A stretch of DNA of 11,718 bases, taken from positions 1 through 11,718 of the forward strand of contig JBHJOF010000254.1 of NCBI GenBank assembly GCA_050330055.1, written 5' to 3'. Numbering within the stretch: the stretch's first letter is position 1; every line of letters begins with the position of its first letter. The position numbers were made by a program, and so were the translations under genes. The notes beneath the pieces were generated by a model. That model was not told the DNA's origin. It did no database searches and saw only the letters and a program-made list of their open reading frames with translations. Positions 1 through 6,085 of this stretch are shown piece by piece. This DNA comes from JBHJOF01 sp050330055 (GTDB lineage Bacteria; Pseudomonadota; Alphaproteobacteria; Kiloniellales; JAKSDN01).

Positions 1-170
1 CCGTCTTCGAAAGAGCCCCGCTATTTCAAGTGCTTAGCGATGACCCACTAAACCCAGAACCCCAGGACTCGGATAACCAACTGAAACTATTCACTTAAAC
101 GTTGGGACACTAGTGGGTCAGACCCCATTTTGTTCTGAAAATGGGGAAATGGGGTCTGACCCCATTTCTG
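1..170. other. Non-coding left edge, downstream of the minus-strand operon
   Basis: No credible coding frame is visible here. Bases 1-114 are more AT-rich than the rest of the window and are interrupted by stops on both strands. Bases 115-162 form the inverted repeat described separately. The region lies just past the stop codon of the last gene of the minus-strand operon, so it probably holds the transcript end. Nothing else is recognised. Confidence 0.6.
115..162. repeat. Perfect 16-bp inverted repeat with nested hairpin, REP-like, probable operon terminator
   Basis: The arm GGGTCAGACCCCATTT (115-130) is exactly the reverse complement of AAATGGGGTCTGACCC (147-162). The 16-bp spacer contains a further copy of half the arm, so a second structure is possible: CCCCATTTT (123-131) with AAAATGGGG (138-146) around a 6-nt loop. 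The two foldings compete. It begins 8 bases past the stop codon of the last minus-strand gene, and transcription from that gene runs into it, so termination or 3'-end protection is plausible. GGGGTC/GACCCC-centred palindromes of this kind recur between genes in many proteobacteria and resemble REP elements; I recognise the style but cannot count copies from one window. No long U-run follows. Confidence 0.65.
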
Positions 171-821
171 CTACTCCTCCAGCTGCGCCATGATGGCGCG
201 GGCGAGCCGGAAGATGCGTTGCTCCAGCATCACCGGCTGCTCGCAGACGTACTGCAGCGACTGCTCGCGCTCTTCGAAGATTCGGGTATCCCAGACCAGC
301 GCCTCCTGCAACTCCTCGCGCTTGGCTTGGATCTCGTTGCTGCCATCCGCGGGCAGTTCGTTGAGGGTCGCGGTCATGTCGTGGATGCGCTCGGCCAGCG
401 CCGCCTGACGCCGGGCATAGCGGCTGATCCCCGCGATCAGCGAGCCGCGCTCGCTGTTGATGATCGAGAGCGTGGCGTCGAACAGCAGAGTCAGCTTCTC
501 GTTGCGTTCCTCGTCCAGACCGGCGGCGAAGTCGGCGATCAGGCGCTCGGCCTCCCCCGGCGGCACGGCGCGGCGGGCGATGGTGCCGGCAAGCTGGCTG
601 ACCTCGACGTCCTGGCGCCAGTCGGCCTCCAGCTCTTCCACCGGGGGCCCGGCCCAGACCATGCCGGGGGAAACCTGCGGCACCTTGCGCTGGATGCAGG
701 GCCAGTCCGGGTCGGCCGGGTCGGCCGCCGTGGCCATGGGCGCCGGGCCGGACAGCGCCGCTGCGCAGAGCAGGAGGCCGGCGGCGCCTGCGATAAGCTG
801 CGTTCTTCTCATGGTTTTCAT
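171..821 (-). CDS. Exported helical protein of unknown function, last gene of the PQQ-ABC operon
   Basis: A 216-residue protein starting MKTMRRTQLIAGAAGL, with a Sec signal peptide (basic start, hydrophobic stretch, cleavage expected near ATAAD). The mature part opens with DPDWPCIQRKVPQ, a motif I recall from uncharacterised alphaproteobacterial periplasmic proteins. The rest is charged and strongly helical, probably with coiled-coil stretches. Only two cysteines remain after export (in DWPC and in YVCEQP), which could form a disulfide joining the two ends. The ATG at 821 was chosen over the upstream in-frame ATG at 866: 866 lies inside the permease gene and would put extra charged residues ahead of the signal peptide. 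An AAGAG lies just upstream of 821. Start 821 leaves a 10-base gap after the permease stop, so the genes are co-transcribed. No catalytic motif is seen. A periplasmic accessory to the transporter or dehydrogenase is an inference from position alone. Confidence 0.8.
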   Translation of the reverse strand: MKTMRRTQLIAGAAGLLLCAAALSGPAPMATAADPADPDWPCIQRKVPQVSPGMVWAGPPVEELEADWRQDVEVSQLAGTIARRAVPPGEAERLIADFAAGLDEERNEKLTLLFDATLSIINSERGSLIAGISRYARRQAALAERIHDMTATLNELPADGSNEIQAKREELQEALVWDTRIFEEREQSLQYVCEQPVMLEQRIFRLARAIMAQLEE

Positions 822-831
822 CTGGTTGCTC

Positions 832-1647
832 TTATCCGCTTCCGCCAGGCCCGCCGCGTCGCGCAATCAGCCCGCGGCCCGGATCATAGCCGTAAATGGC
901 CAGTGCCATGAAGACCGCGGTGCAGCCGACCACCACGGCCAGCGCCTGCAGGTTGACTGCGCCATAGAGCGCGAAGCGGATCAGCTCGACGGCATGGGTG
1001 AAGGGGTTGACGGCGCAGATGTAATACAACAGCACACTCGACTCCTTGACTCGCCACAGCGGATAGAGGGCGGAGGAGGCGAAGAACATGGGGAAGATGA
1101 CGAAGTTCATGACTCCGGCGAAGTTCTCGAGCTGCTTGATGAAGGACGACAGCAGCAGGCCGAGCGCGCCCACCATCAGCCCGGACAGTACCAGCGCCGG
1201 CAGCAGAGTCAGATAGCCGTAGAACGGCGCCTCGATCTCCCAGAACCAGGCGATGACGAGGAACACGTAGACCTGCAGGATCGACACGCTGACCCCGGCC
1301 AGCAGCTTGCAGGTCAGCAGGTACCAGCGCGGCATGGGGCTGACCAGCAGGGTGCGCATGTTGCCCATCTCGCGGTCATAGACCATCGACAGCGAGCTCT
1401 GCATGCCGTTGAAGAGCTGGATCATGCCGAGCAGGCCCGGCGTAATGAAGACCTCGTAGAGCACATAGGTCTGGTAGGGCGGGATGATCGAGACGCCGAG
1501 CACCGCGCGGAAGCCGGCGGCGAAGATGAAAAGCCAGACCAGCGGCCGCACCAGGGCGGCGATGAAGCGCTCGCGCTGGTGCAGGAAGCGCAGGGCCTCG
1601 CGCCAGACGATGCCGCCCATGCAGCGCAGGTACTGGACCGCCGTCAC
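832..1647 (-). CDS. ABC-2 type transporter permease, PQQ-alcohol-dehydrogenase-associated (PedC-like)
   Basis: A 271-residue inner-membrane protein with about six hydrophobic segments (roughly residues 30-50, 60-80, 110-135, 145-170, 175-197, 230-252). The segment DREMGNMRTLLVSPMPRW (91-108) is the typical ABC-2 cytoplasmic coupling region between the second and third segments, and NPFTHAVELIRFALYG lies before the last one. Length and motifs fit the PedC-type permease found beside quinoprotein alcohol dehydrogenases. The start is GTG at 1647, overlapping the ATPase stop codon by four bases (GTGA), with GGAGGG about 8 bases upstream inside the ATPase gene; translation is therefore coupled. It forms the channel half of a transporter with the ATPase. 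ABC-2 permeases normally export, so the substrate and even the direction are open. Family assignment is firm; substrate unknown. Confidence 0.93.
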   Translation of the reverse strand: MTAVQYLRCMGGIVWREALRFLHQRERFIAALVRPLVWLFIFAAGFRAVLGVSIIPPYQTYVLYEVFITPGLLGMIQLFNGMQSSLSMVYDREMGNMRTLLVSPMPRWYLLTCKLLAGVSVSILQVYVFLVIAWFWEIEAPFYGYLTLLPALVLSGLMVGALGLLLSSFIKQLENFAGVMNFVIFPMFFASSALYPLWRVKESSVLLYYICAVNPFTHAVELIRFALYGAVNLQALAVVVGCTAVFMALAIYGYDPGRGLIARRGGPGGSG

Positions 1648-2435
1648 TGCCTGCGCCCTCCGTCCTCGGCACGCGTCGCGGTCAGCTTGGTGAAGGCCTC
1701 GCGGATGTCGTTGGCGCCGGACAGGCGCACCACCTCGCCGGCCTCGCCCTTGGCCAGCACCTTGCCGTGGTGCAGCACGATCACCTGGTTGCCCGGGGCG
1801 ATCTCGTCGATCAGGTGGGTCGCCCAGAGGATGCCGAGCTGCTTGTCGCGCGCCAGCGCCCGCACGTGGTCGAGGATCGACTGGCGGCTGCCGATGTCGA
1901 GGCCGACCGTCGGCTCGTCGAGCAGCAGCAGGGGCGGGCGGTGCAGCAGGGCGCGGGCGATCTCGACGCGGCGGAGCTGGCCGCCGGAGAGCTGGCGCAC
2001 CTTGTCTCCCAGACGGTCGATCAGCTCGAGCCGGGTCAGCTCCTCCTCCATGCGGACGCGCGCCTGGCGCCGCGCCATGCCGTGCAGGGCCGCGTGGTAG
2101 TAGAGGTTCTGGGCGACCGAGAGGTCGAGGTCGAGGGTGCGCTGCTGGAACACCACGCCGATGCGCGCCAGCGCGTGGGACGGCTGCTCGCGCACGTCAT
2201 GGCCGAACACCCGGATGCTGCCGCTGCGGTTGTTGTAGAGCCGGGTAACCAGCGAGAACAGCGTGGTTTTGCCGGCGCCGTTTTGGCCCAGCAATACGGT
2301 GAACTCGCCCGGCTGGATGGCAAAGCTGACCTCGTCGAGCGCCTTGCGCTGGCCGAAGCTATGGCTGACGCCCGCGACCGAAAGGGCGGGGGCGGCCGGG
2401 GCCTCCGGCCGAGTCTCAGCTGCAGTCGCCGTCAT
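1644..2435 (-). CDS. ABC transporter ATP-binding protein, PQQ-dependent alcohol dehydrogenase system
   Basis: A 263-residue ATPase with all nucleotide-binding motifs: Walker A GQNGAGKTT (50-58), Q-loop VVFQQRT (about 94-100), signature LSGGQ (149-153), Walker B LLLLDEP with catalytic Glu (about 169-175), D-loop GLD and H-loop His (about 207). The stretch after the Q-loop (LDLDLSVAQNLYYHAALHG) is typical of the ATPase subfamily linked to PQQ-dependent alcohol oxidation (the TIGR03864-type family, from memory). It powers the permease it overlaps by four bases. The ATG at 2435 has no convincing Shine-Dalgarno, which is unusual beside its neighbours. The gene is also separated from the upstream operon gene by about 345 bp containing a large palindromic repeat, so it may be translated or transcribed differently from the first half of the operon. 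Confidence 0.95.
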   Translation of the reverse strand: MTATAAETRPEAPAAPALSVAGVSHSFGQRKALDEVSFAIQPGEFTVLLGQNGAGKTTLFSLVTRLYNNRSGSIRVFGHDVREQPSHALARIGVVFQQRTLDLDLSVAQNLYYHAALHGMARRQARVRMEEELTRLELIDRLGDKVRQLSGGQLRRVEIARALLHRPPLLLLDEPTVGLDIGSRQSILDHVRALARDKQLGILWATHLIDEIAPGNQVIVLHHGKVLAKGEAGEVVRLSGANDIREAFTKLTATRAEDGGRRQ

Positions 2436-2477
2436 GATAGAGGTCGGGGGCGATTCTGACCGATGTATCCTGAATCA

Positions 2478-2624
2478 CCCTCACCCTCCCATGGGGCTGT
2501 CGCCCCATGGGCCCCTCCCTCTCCCCTCCAAGGGAGAGGGAAGAGGTGGCTGACGCGCCAGCTAGCCCCTCGCCCCTTGGGGGATAGGGAGGGGCCCATC
2601 GCGCCAGCGATGGGAGGGTGAGGG
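2478..2624. repeat. Cruciform-type imperfect palindrome, likely a dispersed intergenic repeat
   Basis: The outer arm CCCTCACCCTCCCAT (2478-2492) pairs perfectly with 2610-2624, and an inner arm GGGCCCCTCCCT (2509-2520) pairs perfectly with 2586-2597. Each half also carries its own hairpin: 2488-2497 with 2502-2511 (10 bp, 4-nt loop), 2517-2525 with 2532-2540 (9 bp, 6-nt loop), and 2595-2602 with 2607-2614 (8 bp, 4-nt loop). The element can therefore fold as one long stem or as several side hairpins. Composition and shape match short intergenic repeats that are abundant in GC-rich alphaproteobacteria; there is no transposase, so it would be non-autonomous. It lies between co-oriented operon genes and could attenuate or stabilise the mRNA. 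Confidence 0.75.
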
Positions 2625-2738
2625 GTAAAGGCAAAGTCGATCACAGCAAAGCTGCTCGCCACTTCATCCATTTCATGGCATGGGCGCGGGCCGCCGAACG
2701 GGGCCGCCCGCGTCTTGTCCAGTCTAAGCCATCACTTT

Positions 2739-2766
2739 GGCCCTGGCCACGCCAGCCGGCAGGGCC
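2739..2766 (-). terminator. Weak hairpin downstream of the small exported protein gene
   Basis: GGCCCTG (2739-2745) pairs with CAGGGCC (2760-2766) over a 14-nt loop, 15 bases past the stop codon at 2782. There is no U-tract, so it is at best a partial terminator or an mRNA 3'-end stabiliser within the operon. Confidence 0.35.
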
Positions 2767-2781
2767 GGGTTCCTAGGCGGC

Positions 2782-3216
2782 TCACTTGACGTTGAAGAGC
2801 GCTCTCTGGCTGTCGGCAGTGGTGCCCGGGATGCGCAGCGTGAAGCTGCCGGGGCGAATCGTCACGAAGGAGATCGTGGCGGTGCCTTCGCGGTCGAACT
2901 CGATGCTGTCGACGCCGAGCGGCCGTACCTCGATGTCATTGATCACCACCTCGTTGATCCAGATGTTGCGGAAAAACTCCGGCCCGACCACGGCAAGCTC
3001 GGCCGAACCGTCGCTGACGATATCGATGCGGTAGTACTTGCCGGCCTCGAGCTCGTAGGGGGCGTCCGCCAGCGGCTTGCCGGATGACAGCGTGATGGGC
3101 TCGAGCTTGGTGGCGCCGCCGGTCAGGAGCCCGGCCTGCGCCATGGCCTGACCACCCGCCAGCGGCGCCAGGCCGACCGCCAGAATCAGGGCATAGAAGA
3201 GGTTTCTTGCTGACAT
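2782..3216 (-). CDS. Small exported beta-rich protein of unknown function
   Basis: A 144-residue protein with a clear Sec signal peptide (MSARNLFYALILAVG, cleavage near AMAQA), leaving about 116 residues. The start at 3216 is decided by a strong AAGGAGG five bases upstream of the ATG; the same frame stays open to 3315, but that extension lies inside the beta-propeller gene and has no signal-like start. The mature chain alternates short beta-type stretches with loops (KYYRIDIVSDG, GTATISFVTIRPGSFTLRIPG), suggesting an all-beta cupredoxin-like or immunoglobulin-like fold. It contains no His, Cys or Met, so it cannot bind copper as a normal cupredoxin does. It lies 25 bp after the beta-propeller gene in the same operon. 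Its role is unknown; a structural or binding partner of the neighbouring periplasmic proteins is an inference. Confidence 0.85.
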   Translation of the reverse strand: MSARNLFYALILAVGLAPLAGGQAMAQAGLLTGGATKLEPITLSSGKPLADAPYELEAGKYYRIDIVSDGSAELAVVGPEFFRNIWINEVVINDIEVRPLGVDSIEFDREGTATISFVTIRPGSFTLRIPGTTADSQRALFNVK

Positions 3217-3241
3217 GATGCCTCCTTGTTGTCGATTGTTG

Positions 3242-4213
3242 TCAGTCCTTGACGGCGACGCCCCAGGGGAAGCTGCCGACGGTAATCGACTTGATGACCT
3301 TTTGGGCCGCCACATCGATCACCGAGATGTCGTTGGACACGCCGTTCGTGGTGTAGAGCCACTTTTCCTCGCCGTCGAAGGCGAGCTGCCAGACCCGCTG
3401 GCCGACCAGCAGATACTTCTCGACCTCGAAGGTCTGGGCGTCCACCACCGCGACGCGATTGGACGGGCCGAGGGCGATGAAGGCCCACTTGACGTCGCTG
3501 GTGACACGGGCGCCGACCGGCTGAATCGCCTCCGGTTGGACCCCAGGGATGTCGAAGGTGAGCTTGTGGACTATCTCTCGGCTGGCGGTGTCGATGATCG
3601 AGACCGTGCCGCCGATCTCGGCGGTCACCCAGACGTGCTTGCCGTCCTTGGTGAACTCGGCGAAGCGCGGCCGGCTGTCGACCAGCACGTTGTCGGTGAT
3701 CTGGTAGGTCTCGGTATCGATGAAGTGCGCCATGTTGGTGGTCTCGGAGGTGTTGACCAGCACCTTGCCGTCCGGGCTGATGCCCATGCCCTCCGGCTCG
3801 ACGCCGACCGGCACTTCGGCCAGCACGCTGCGCTTCTCGACGTCGACCACGGTCACCAGGTTGTCGTCTTCGTTGGCGATGTAGAGCGGGTTGCCGCTGG
3901 GGTGCAGCACGAAGAGCTCCGGATCAGGCCCGCTCGGCAGCGTGTGCAGGATCTTGAAGCTCTCGGTATCCATGACCTGGACCGTGTCGTCGTCGCTGGC
4001 GCAGATGTAGAGGTGCTTCTGGTCCTTGCTGAGGGTGATGCCGCGCGGCCGCTGGCCGACCTCGATGGTGTCGGTCACCTCCAGCGTTGCTCCGTCGATC
4101 ACGCTGATGGTGTTGTCCTTCTCGTTGGACACGAAGATGGTCAGAGCCTGCGCCGGAAGCGCCGTCAGCGCCACCGCTGCCAAAGCGAAAGTCGCGAGAG
4201 TTCGTGCTGTCAC
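3242..4213 (-). CDS. YVTN-type beta-propeller protein, PQQ-dependent catabolism-associated
   Basis: A 323-residue exported protein. Residues 1-23 form a signal peptide ending LPAQA, and the rest is a run of YVTN/NHL-like blades of about 40-45 residues with the pattern NDISVIDVAAQKVIKSITVG. Examples are KDNTISVIDGATLEV, DDTVQVMDTESFKI, DNLVTVVDVEKRSV, GTVSIIDTASREI and NRVAVVDAQTFEV, implying a propeller of about seven blades. It matches the PQQ-dependent-catabolism beta-propeller family (TIGR03866-type, from memory) that travels with this ABC transporter. The start is GTG at 4213 with GGGAGG eight bases upstream. It lies 33 bp after the binding-protein gene. It probably acts in the periplasm as a scaffold or ligand binder; no PQQ-binding or catalytic residues can be argued for, so an enzymatic role is not claimed. 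Confidence 0.93.
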   Translation of the reverse strand: MTARTLATFALAAVALTALPAQALTIFVSNEKDNTISVIDGATLEVTDTIEVGQRPRGITLSKDQKHLYICASDDDTVQVMDTESFKILHTLPSGPDPELFVLHPSGNPLYIANEDDNLVTVVDVEKRSVLAEVPVGVEPEGMGISPDGKVLVNTSETTNMAHFIDTETYQITDNVLVDSRPRFAEFTKDGKHVWVTAEIGGTVSIIDTASREIVHKLTFDIPGVQPEAIQPVGARVTSDVKWAFIALGPSNRVAVVDAQTFEVEKYLLVGQRVWQLAFDGEEKWLYTTNGVSNDISVIDVAAQKVIKSITVGSFPWGVAVKD

Positions 4214-4246
4214 CTGGTTAGCCTCCCTGGTCGTTGCGCACCCAAT

Positions 4247-5542
4247 TCATGATCCGTTCAAGCGACATTCGGATTCCGGCTCGTCGTAGCCCAGGCTATC
4301 GAGAGGCGTGCGCTGGTGCAGGAAGCCGCTCTGCGGCGATACCGACACCAGGCTGCGCGGTGCCGCCAGCAGGATCGGCTGGCGCATCTGCTGGTTCCAC
4401 GTCCGGAAGGTCAGCCCTTCGCCCTTGAAGGCGGCCAGCTTGAACTCGTCGCCGAACAGATAGGAGCGGATCGTCGCTGTCTCGGCGCTGTTGGTCCGCG
4501 TGACCGCCTCGCCGATCGCACGCACCGCCACCCAGGCCGTGTGGTCGCGTTCGGTCATGTCGCGGCCTGCGAATTTTTCGAAGCGGCGTTGCATCTGGGT
4601 GCCGCCCCACTGCTCGTGGCTACGGTGCCAGGCGGTCGGCACCAGGCCCTGGGTGCCGACGACGGGACGTGGGTCCCAGGTGCGGTAGGGCAGGTACTCG
4701 CCGAAGGTGTCGCTCTCGTCCGCTACCATTAGAACGTCGTGGTCAGGGGCCTCCTGGGTGAAGACCGGCATCTGCATCTGGATCTGGGCGTGGCCGGAAT
4801 CGGTGCGCGCCGAAGGCGAATCGCCCTCGAAGGCCCGCTCCGCGACAATCTTGGCGCCGAACTTCGTGGCGGCGCGGCGGAGCGCCGCGGCAAAGGCGAG
4901 ATCCTCCTCGGCGGTGCCGTGCACCAGGAACCAGCGGCGCCACTTCTTCCAGACCAGGTACTGGGCCAGCGCGTCGGCCTTCATGGCGCGGCTCGGCATG
5001 ACGTGCAGCAGGTTGGCGTGGCATTCGGTGCTGCGCAGCCGGTCGTCCATGGACCGCACATTGAAAATCAGCGCATCGGCCGCCTCGGGCACGGTCGCCA
5101 TGGCAAGGAGCTGGTGGTCGTGCACGTCGGCGACAAAAATGCGCTGGCCGGCGGCGAGCTGCTCGCGGAAGGTGGCGACCAGATCGCTGTCCTCGGGCAC
5201 CAGCGTCTCGATCAGCTCGTAGTCGTGCTTGAGGAAGCGGCCGGTGGTGGCGTTGTCCTCGATCGCCGCGCGCGCGCCGACCAGGCCCTTGTCGGTGACG
5301 ATCGGCTCGACCAGGGCGAGCGGCAGGCGCTCCTGCTCCACCTTGGTGATGTAGACGATCGGGACCTTCAAACTATCGTCCTGTGCCGCGGCGGGGCCGC
5401 CGGGTCCGACACAAACCAGGGCCAGAGCGACTGCTATTGCACAGGTGCCAAAGCATGCCGGCAGCGCGATCCGGCGGCGGCTCTTCGTGGGGGCCCTCCA
5501 GCCGCTCTCCCGGCTGCTAGACGAGGGGAACACCGTTCGCAT
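4247..5542 (-). CDS. ABC transporter substrate-binding protein, PQQ-dependent alcohol dehydrogenase system
   Basis: About 428-431 residues, first gene of the minus-strand operon. An N-terminal basic stretch (KSRRR) and hydrophobic segment end at PAAAQD, giving a mature periplasmic protein of about 378 residues. The order VPIVYITKVEQERLPLALVEP near the start, EDNATTGRFLKHDYELIE, VADVHDHQLLAMA and the WDPRPVVGTQGLVPTAWHR block fit the type I (LivK-like) periplasmic-binding fold of the PQQ-dehydrogenase-associated family (TIGR03863-type, from memory). The exact start is uncertain. The ATG at 5542 directly abuts GGGAGG (no spacer), whereas an in-frame GTG at 5533 has a nine-base spacer and is favoured here. 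It is preceded by a sigma54-type promoter about 265 bases upstream. A binding protein next to an exporter-type permease is unusual. Ligand unknown; an alcohol, aldehyde or acid is only suggested by context. Confidence 0.9.
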   Translation of the reverse strand: MRTVFPSSSSRESGWRAPTKSRRRIALPACFGTCAIAVALALVCVGPGGPAAAQDDSLKVPIVYITKVEQERLPLALVEPIVTDKGLVGARAAIEDNATTGRFLKHDYELIETLVPEDSDLVATFREQLAAGQRIFVADVHDHQLLAMATVPEAADALIFNVRSMDDRLRSTECHANLLHVMPSRAMKADALAQYLVWKKWRRWFLVHGTAEEDLAFAAALRRAATKFGAKIVAERAFEGDSPSARTDSGHAQIQMQMPVFTQEAPDHDVLMVADESDTFGEYLPYRTWDPRPVVGTQGLVPTAWHRSHEQWGGTQMQRRFEKFAGRDMTERDHTAWVAVRAIGEAVTRTNSAETATIRSYLFGDEFKLAAFKGEGLTFRTWNQQMRQPILLAAPRSLVSVSPQSGFLHQRTPLDSLGYDEPESECRLNGS

Positions 5543-5805
5543 CCTCCCTGTAGGCGTTCTATCATGGGCGCTCTCTGGCGCGCCCTTTCAGCAAACTTTG
5601 TCGTATACGGCCAAGATGGCAAGCCGCTCATCACTGTCAAAGCGTCATTTGGTGGCGGTTAGCGGGCCGATCGCAATCGTGGCGACCCGGTCTGGGCCGG
5701 CCGGCTGCCGCGGGAATACGGCTTTGTCGCCGGCCAGCCCATCCGCCTGGGAGCTCCAGTTTGATCTCCTGCTGTCCCATCCGGCGCTTCGATCGCGAGA
5801 CCTAC

Positions 5806-5820
5806 GCAACCATCGTGCCA
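5806..5820 (-). promoter_or_regulatory. Sigma54 (-24/-12) promoter of the PQQ-ABC operon
   Basis: Read on the minus strand the site is TGGCACGATGGTTGC. This matches TGGCAC-N5-TTGC at all ten fixed positions and also has the preferred G after CAC. The -24 GG is at 5818-5819 and the -12 GC at 5806-5807. Transcription would begin near 5794 and run toward the binding-protein gene with a leader of about 250 nt. The adjacent divergent operon encodes a sigma54-activating response regulator, which makes the match more credible than a chance hit. Confidence 0.75.
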
Positions 5821-5889
5821 GTGTGGATCGGCGGGTTTCCCATGCGAAGGTCCAGCGAGGCATTGCTGTAAAGGGGCCGGCGGCCGACG

Positions 5890-5911
5890 GGCTGGTTGGT
5901 ATCAGCCAGCC
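5890..5911. promoter_or_regulatory. Candidate upstream activator (enhancer) dyad for the sigma54 promoter
   Basis: GGCTGG (5890-5895) and CCAGCC (5906-5911) form a perfect 6-bp dyad around a 10-bp spacer. Its centre lies about 82 bp upstream of the -24 element of the minus-strand promoter, the range where NtrC-type activators usually bind. Dyad form and distance are the only evidence; no matching site was found at the 10.7-kb promoters. Confidence 0.3.
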
Positions 5912-6085
5912 AACGAACCTGGGGGTTGATTTCAGCAAATCCACGCCGGCGAGGCTTTCGCTGCCCGCCGCTGCGCCGGCGGTGCGAATCTTGCGTTAAA
6001 GGGGCGATCGAGGATGATGCCTGCAGGTCAAGACCACCACGGGCCGCCCAGCGCCGGAGCTGGTAAGGTCCCATTGGAGACTGTC

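Larger units (their letters stand above)
2436..2781. other. 346-bp intergenic spacer inside the minus-strand operon
   Basis: This gap splits an otherwise tightly packed operon. It contains the cruciform-type repeat (2478-2624), a short hairpin (2739-2766), and about 110 bp in between with no recognisable gene or promoter. I looked for a minus-strand sigma54 site here and found none with correct -24/-12 spacing. Small open frames across the repeat have the proline/glycine-rich composition typical of translated palindromes and are not credible genes. Confidence 0.6.
5543..6085. other. Divergent regulatory region between the PQQ-ABC operon and the kinase operon
   Basis: About 540 bp without a convincing gene. 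It holds the minus-strand sigma54 promoter (5806-5820), a candidate enhancer dyad (5890-5911) and two CGCCGGCG octamers starting exactly 30 bp apart (5944 and 5974). The minus transcript would have a leader of roughly 250 nt (about 5794 to 5543). A perfect TTGACA lies in the leader on the minus strand (5635-5640) but lacks a good -10 at 17 bp. Short open stretches on both strands (for example a 32-residue plus-strand frame from 5564) have no ribosome site and may be decayed coding remnants. Confidence 0.55.

Noticed and set aside
457..2100. A 547-codon plus-strand open frame
   Set aside because: It is antisense to three well-supported minus-strand genes (exported protein, permease, ATPase) and has low-complexity Arg/Ser/Glu/His-rich sequence typical of a shadow frame in GC-rich DNA.
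2640..2665. Possible minus-strand sigma54 site ahead of the ATPase gene
   Set aside because: GCAA and GCCA occur but the spacing is one base too long and the -24 context is poor.
2432..2671. Short minus- and plus-strand frames across the cruciform repeat
   Set aside because: They translate the palindrome itself into Gly/Pro/Arg-rich peptides, a common false gene call.
3215..4252. A 345-codon plus-strand open frame
   Set aside because: It mirrors the beta-propeller gene; the sequence is a repetitive Asp/His/Val-rich artefact of the antisense strand.
5613..5640. Sigma70-like TTGACA on the minus strand in the operon leader
   Set aside because: The only TATA-like hexamer (TATACG) lies 27 bp away, and the hexamer at 17 bp is poor, so it is not called as a promoter.
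4739..5662. A 307-codon plus-strand open frame
   Set aside because: Antisense to the PQQ-linked binding protein; no domain, no ribosome site.
5445..5999. A 184-codon plus-strand frame in the divergent region
   Set aside because: It starts inside the binding-protein gene on the opposite strand, has no ribosome site and no recognisable domain.
5802..6074. A 90-codon minus-strand frame reaching into the sigma54 promoter
   Set aside because: No ribosome site or recognisable family; its end overlaps the promoter. Some stretches look protein-like, so it is noted only as a possible remnant.
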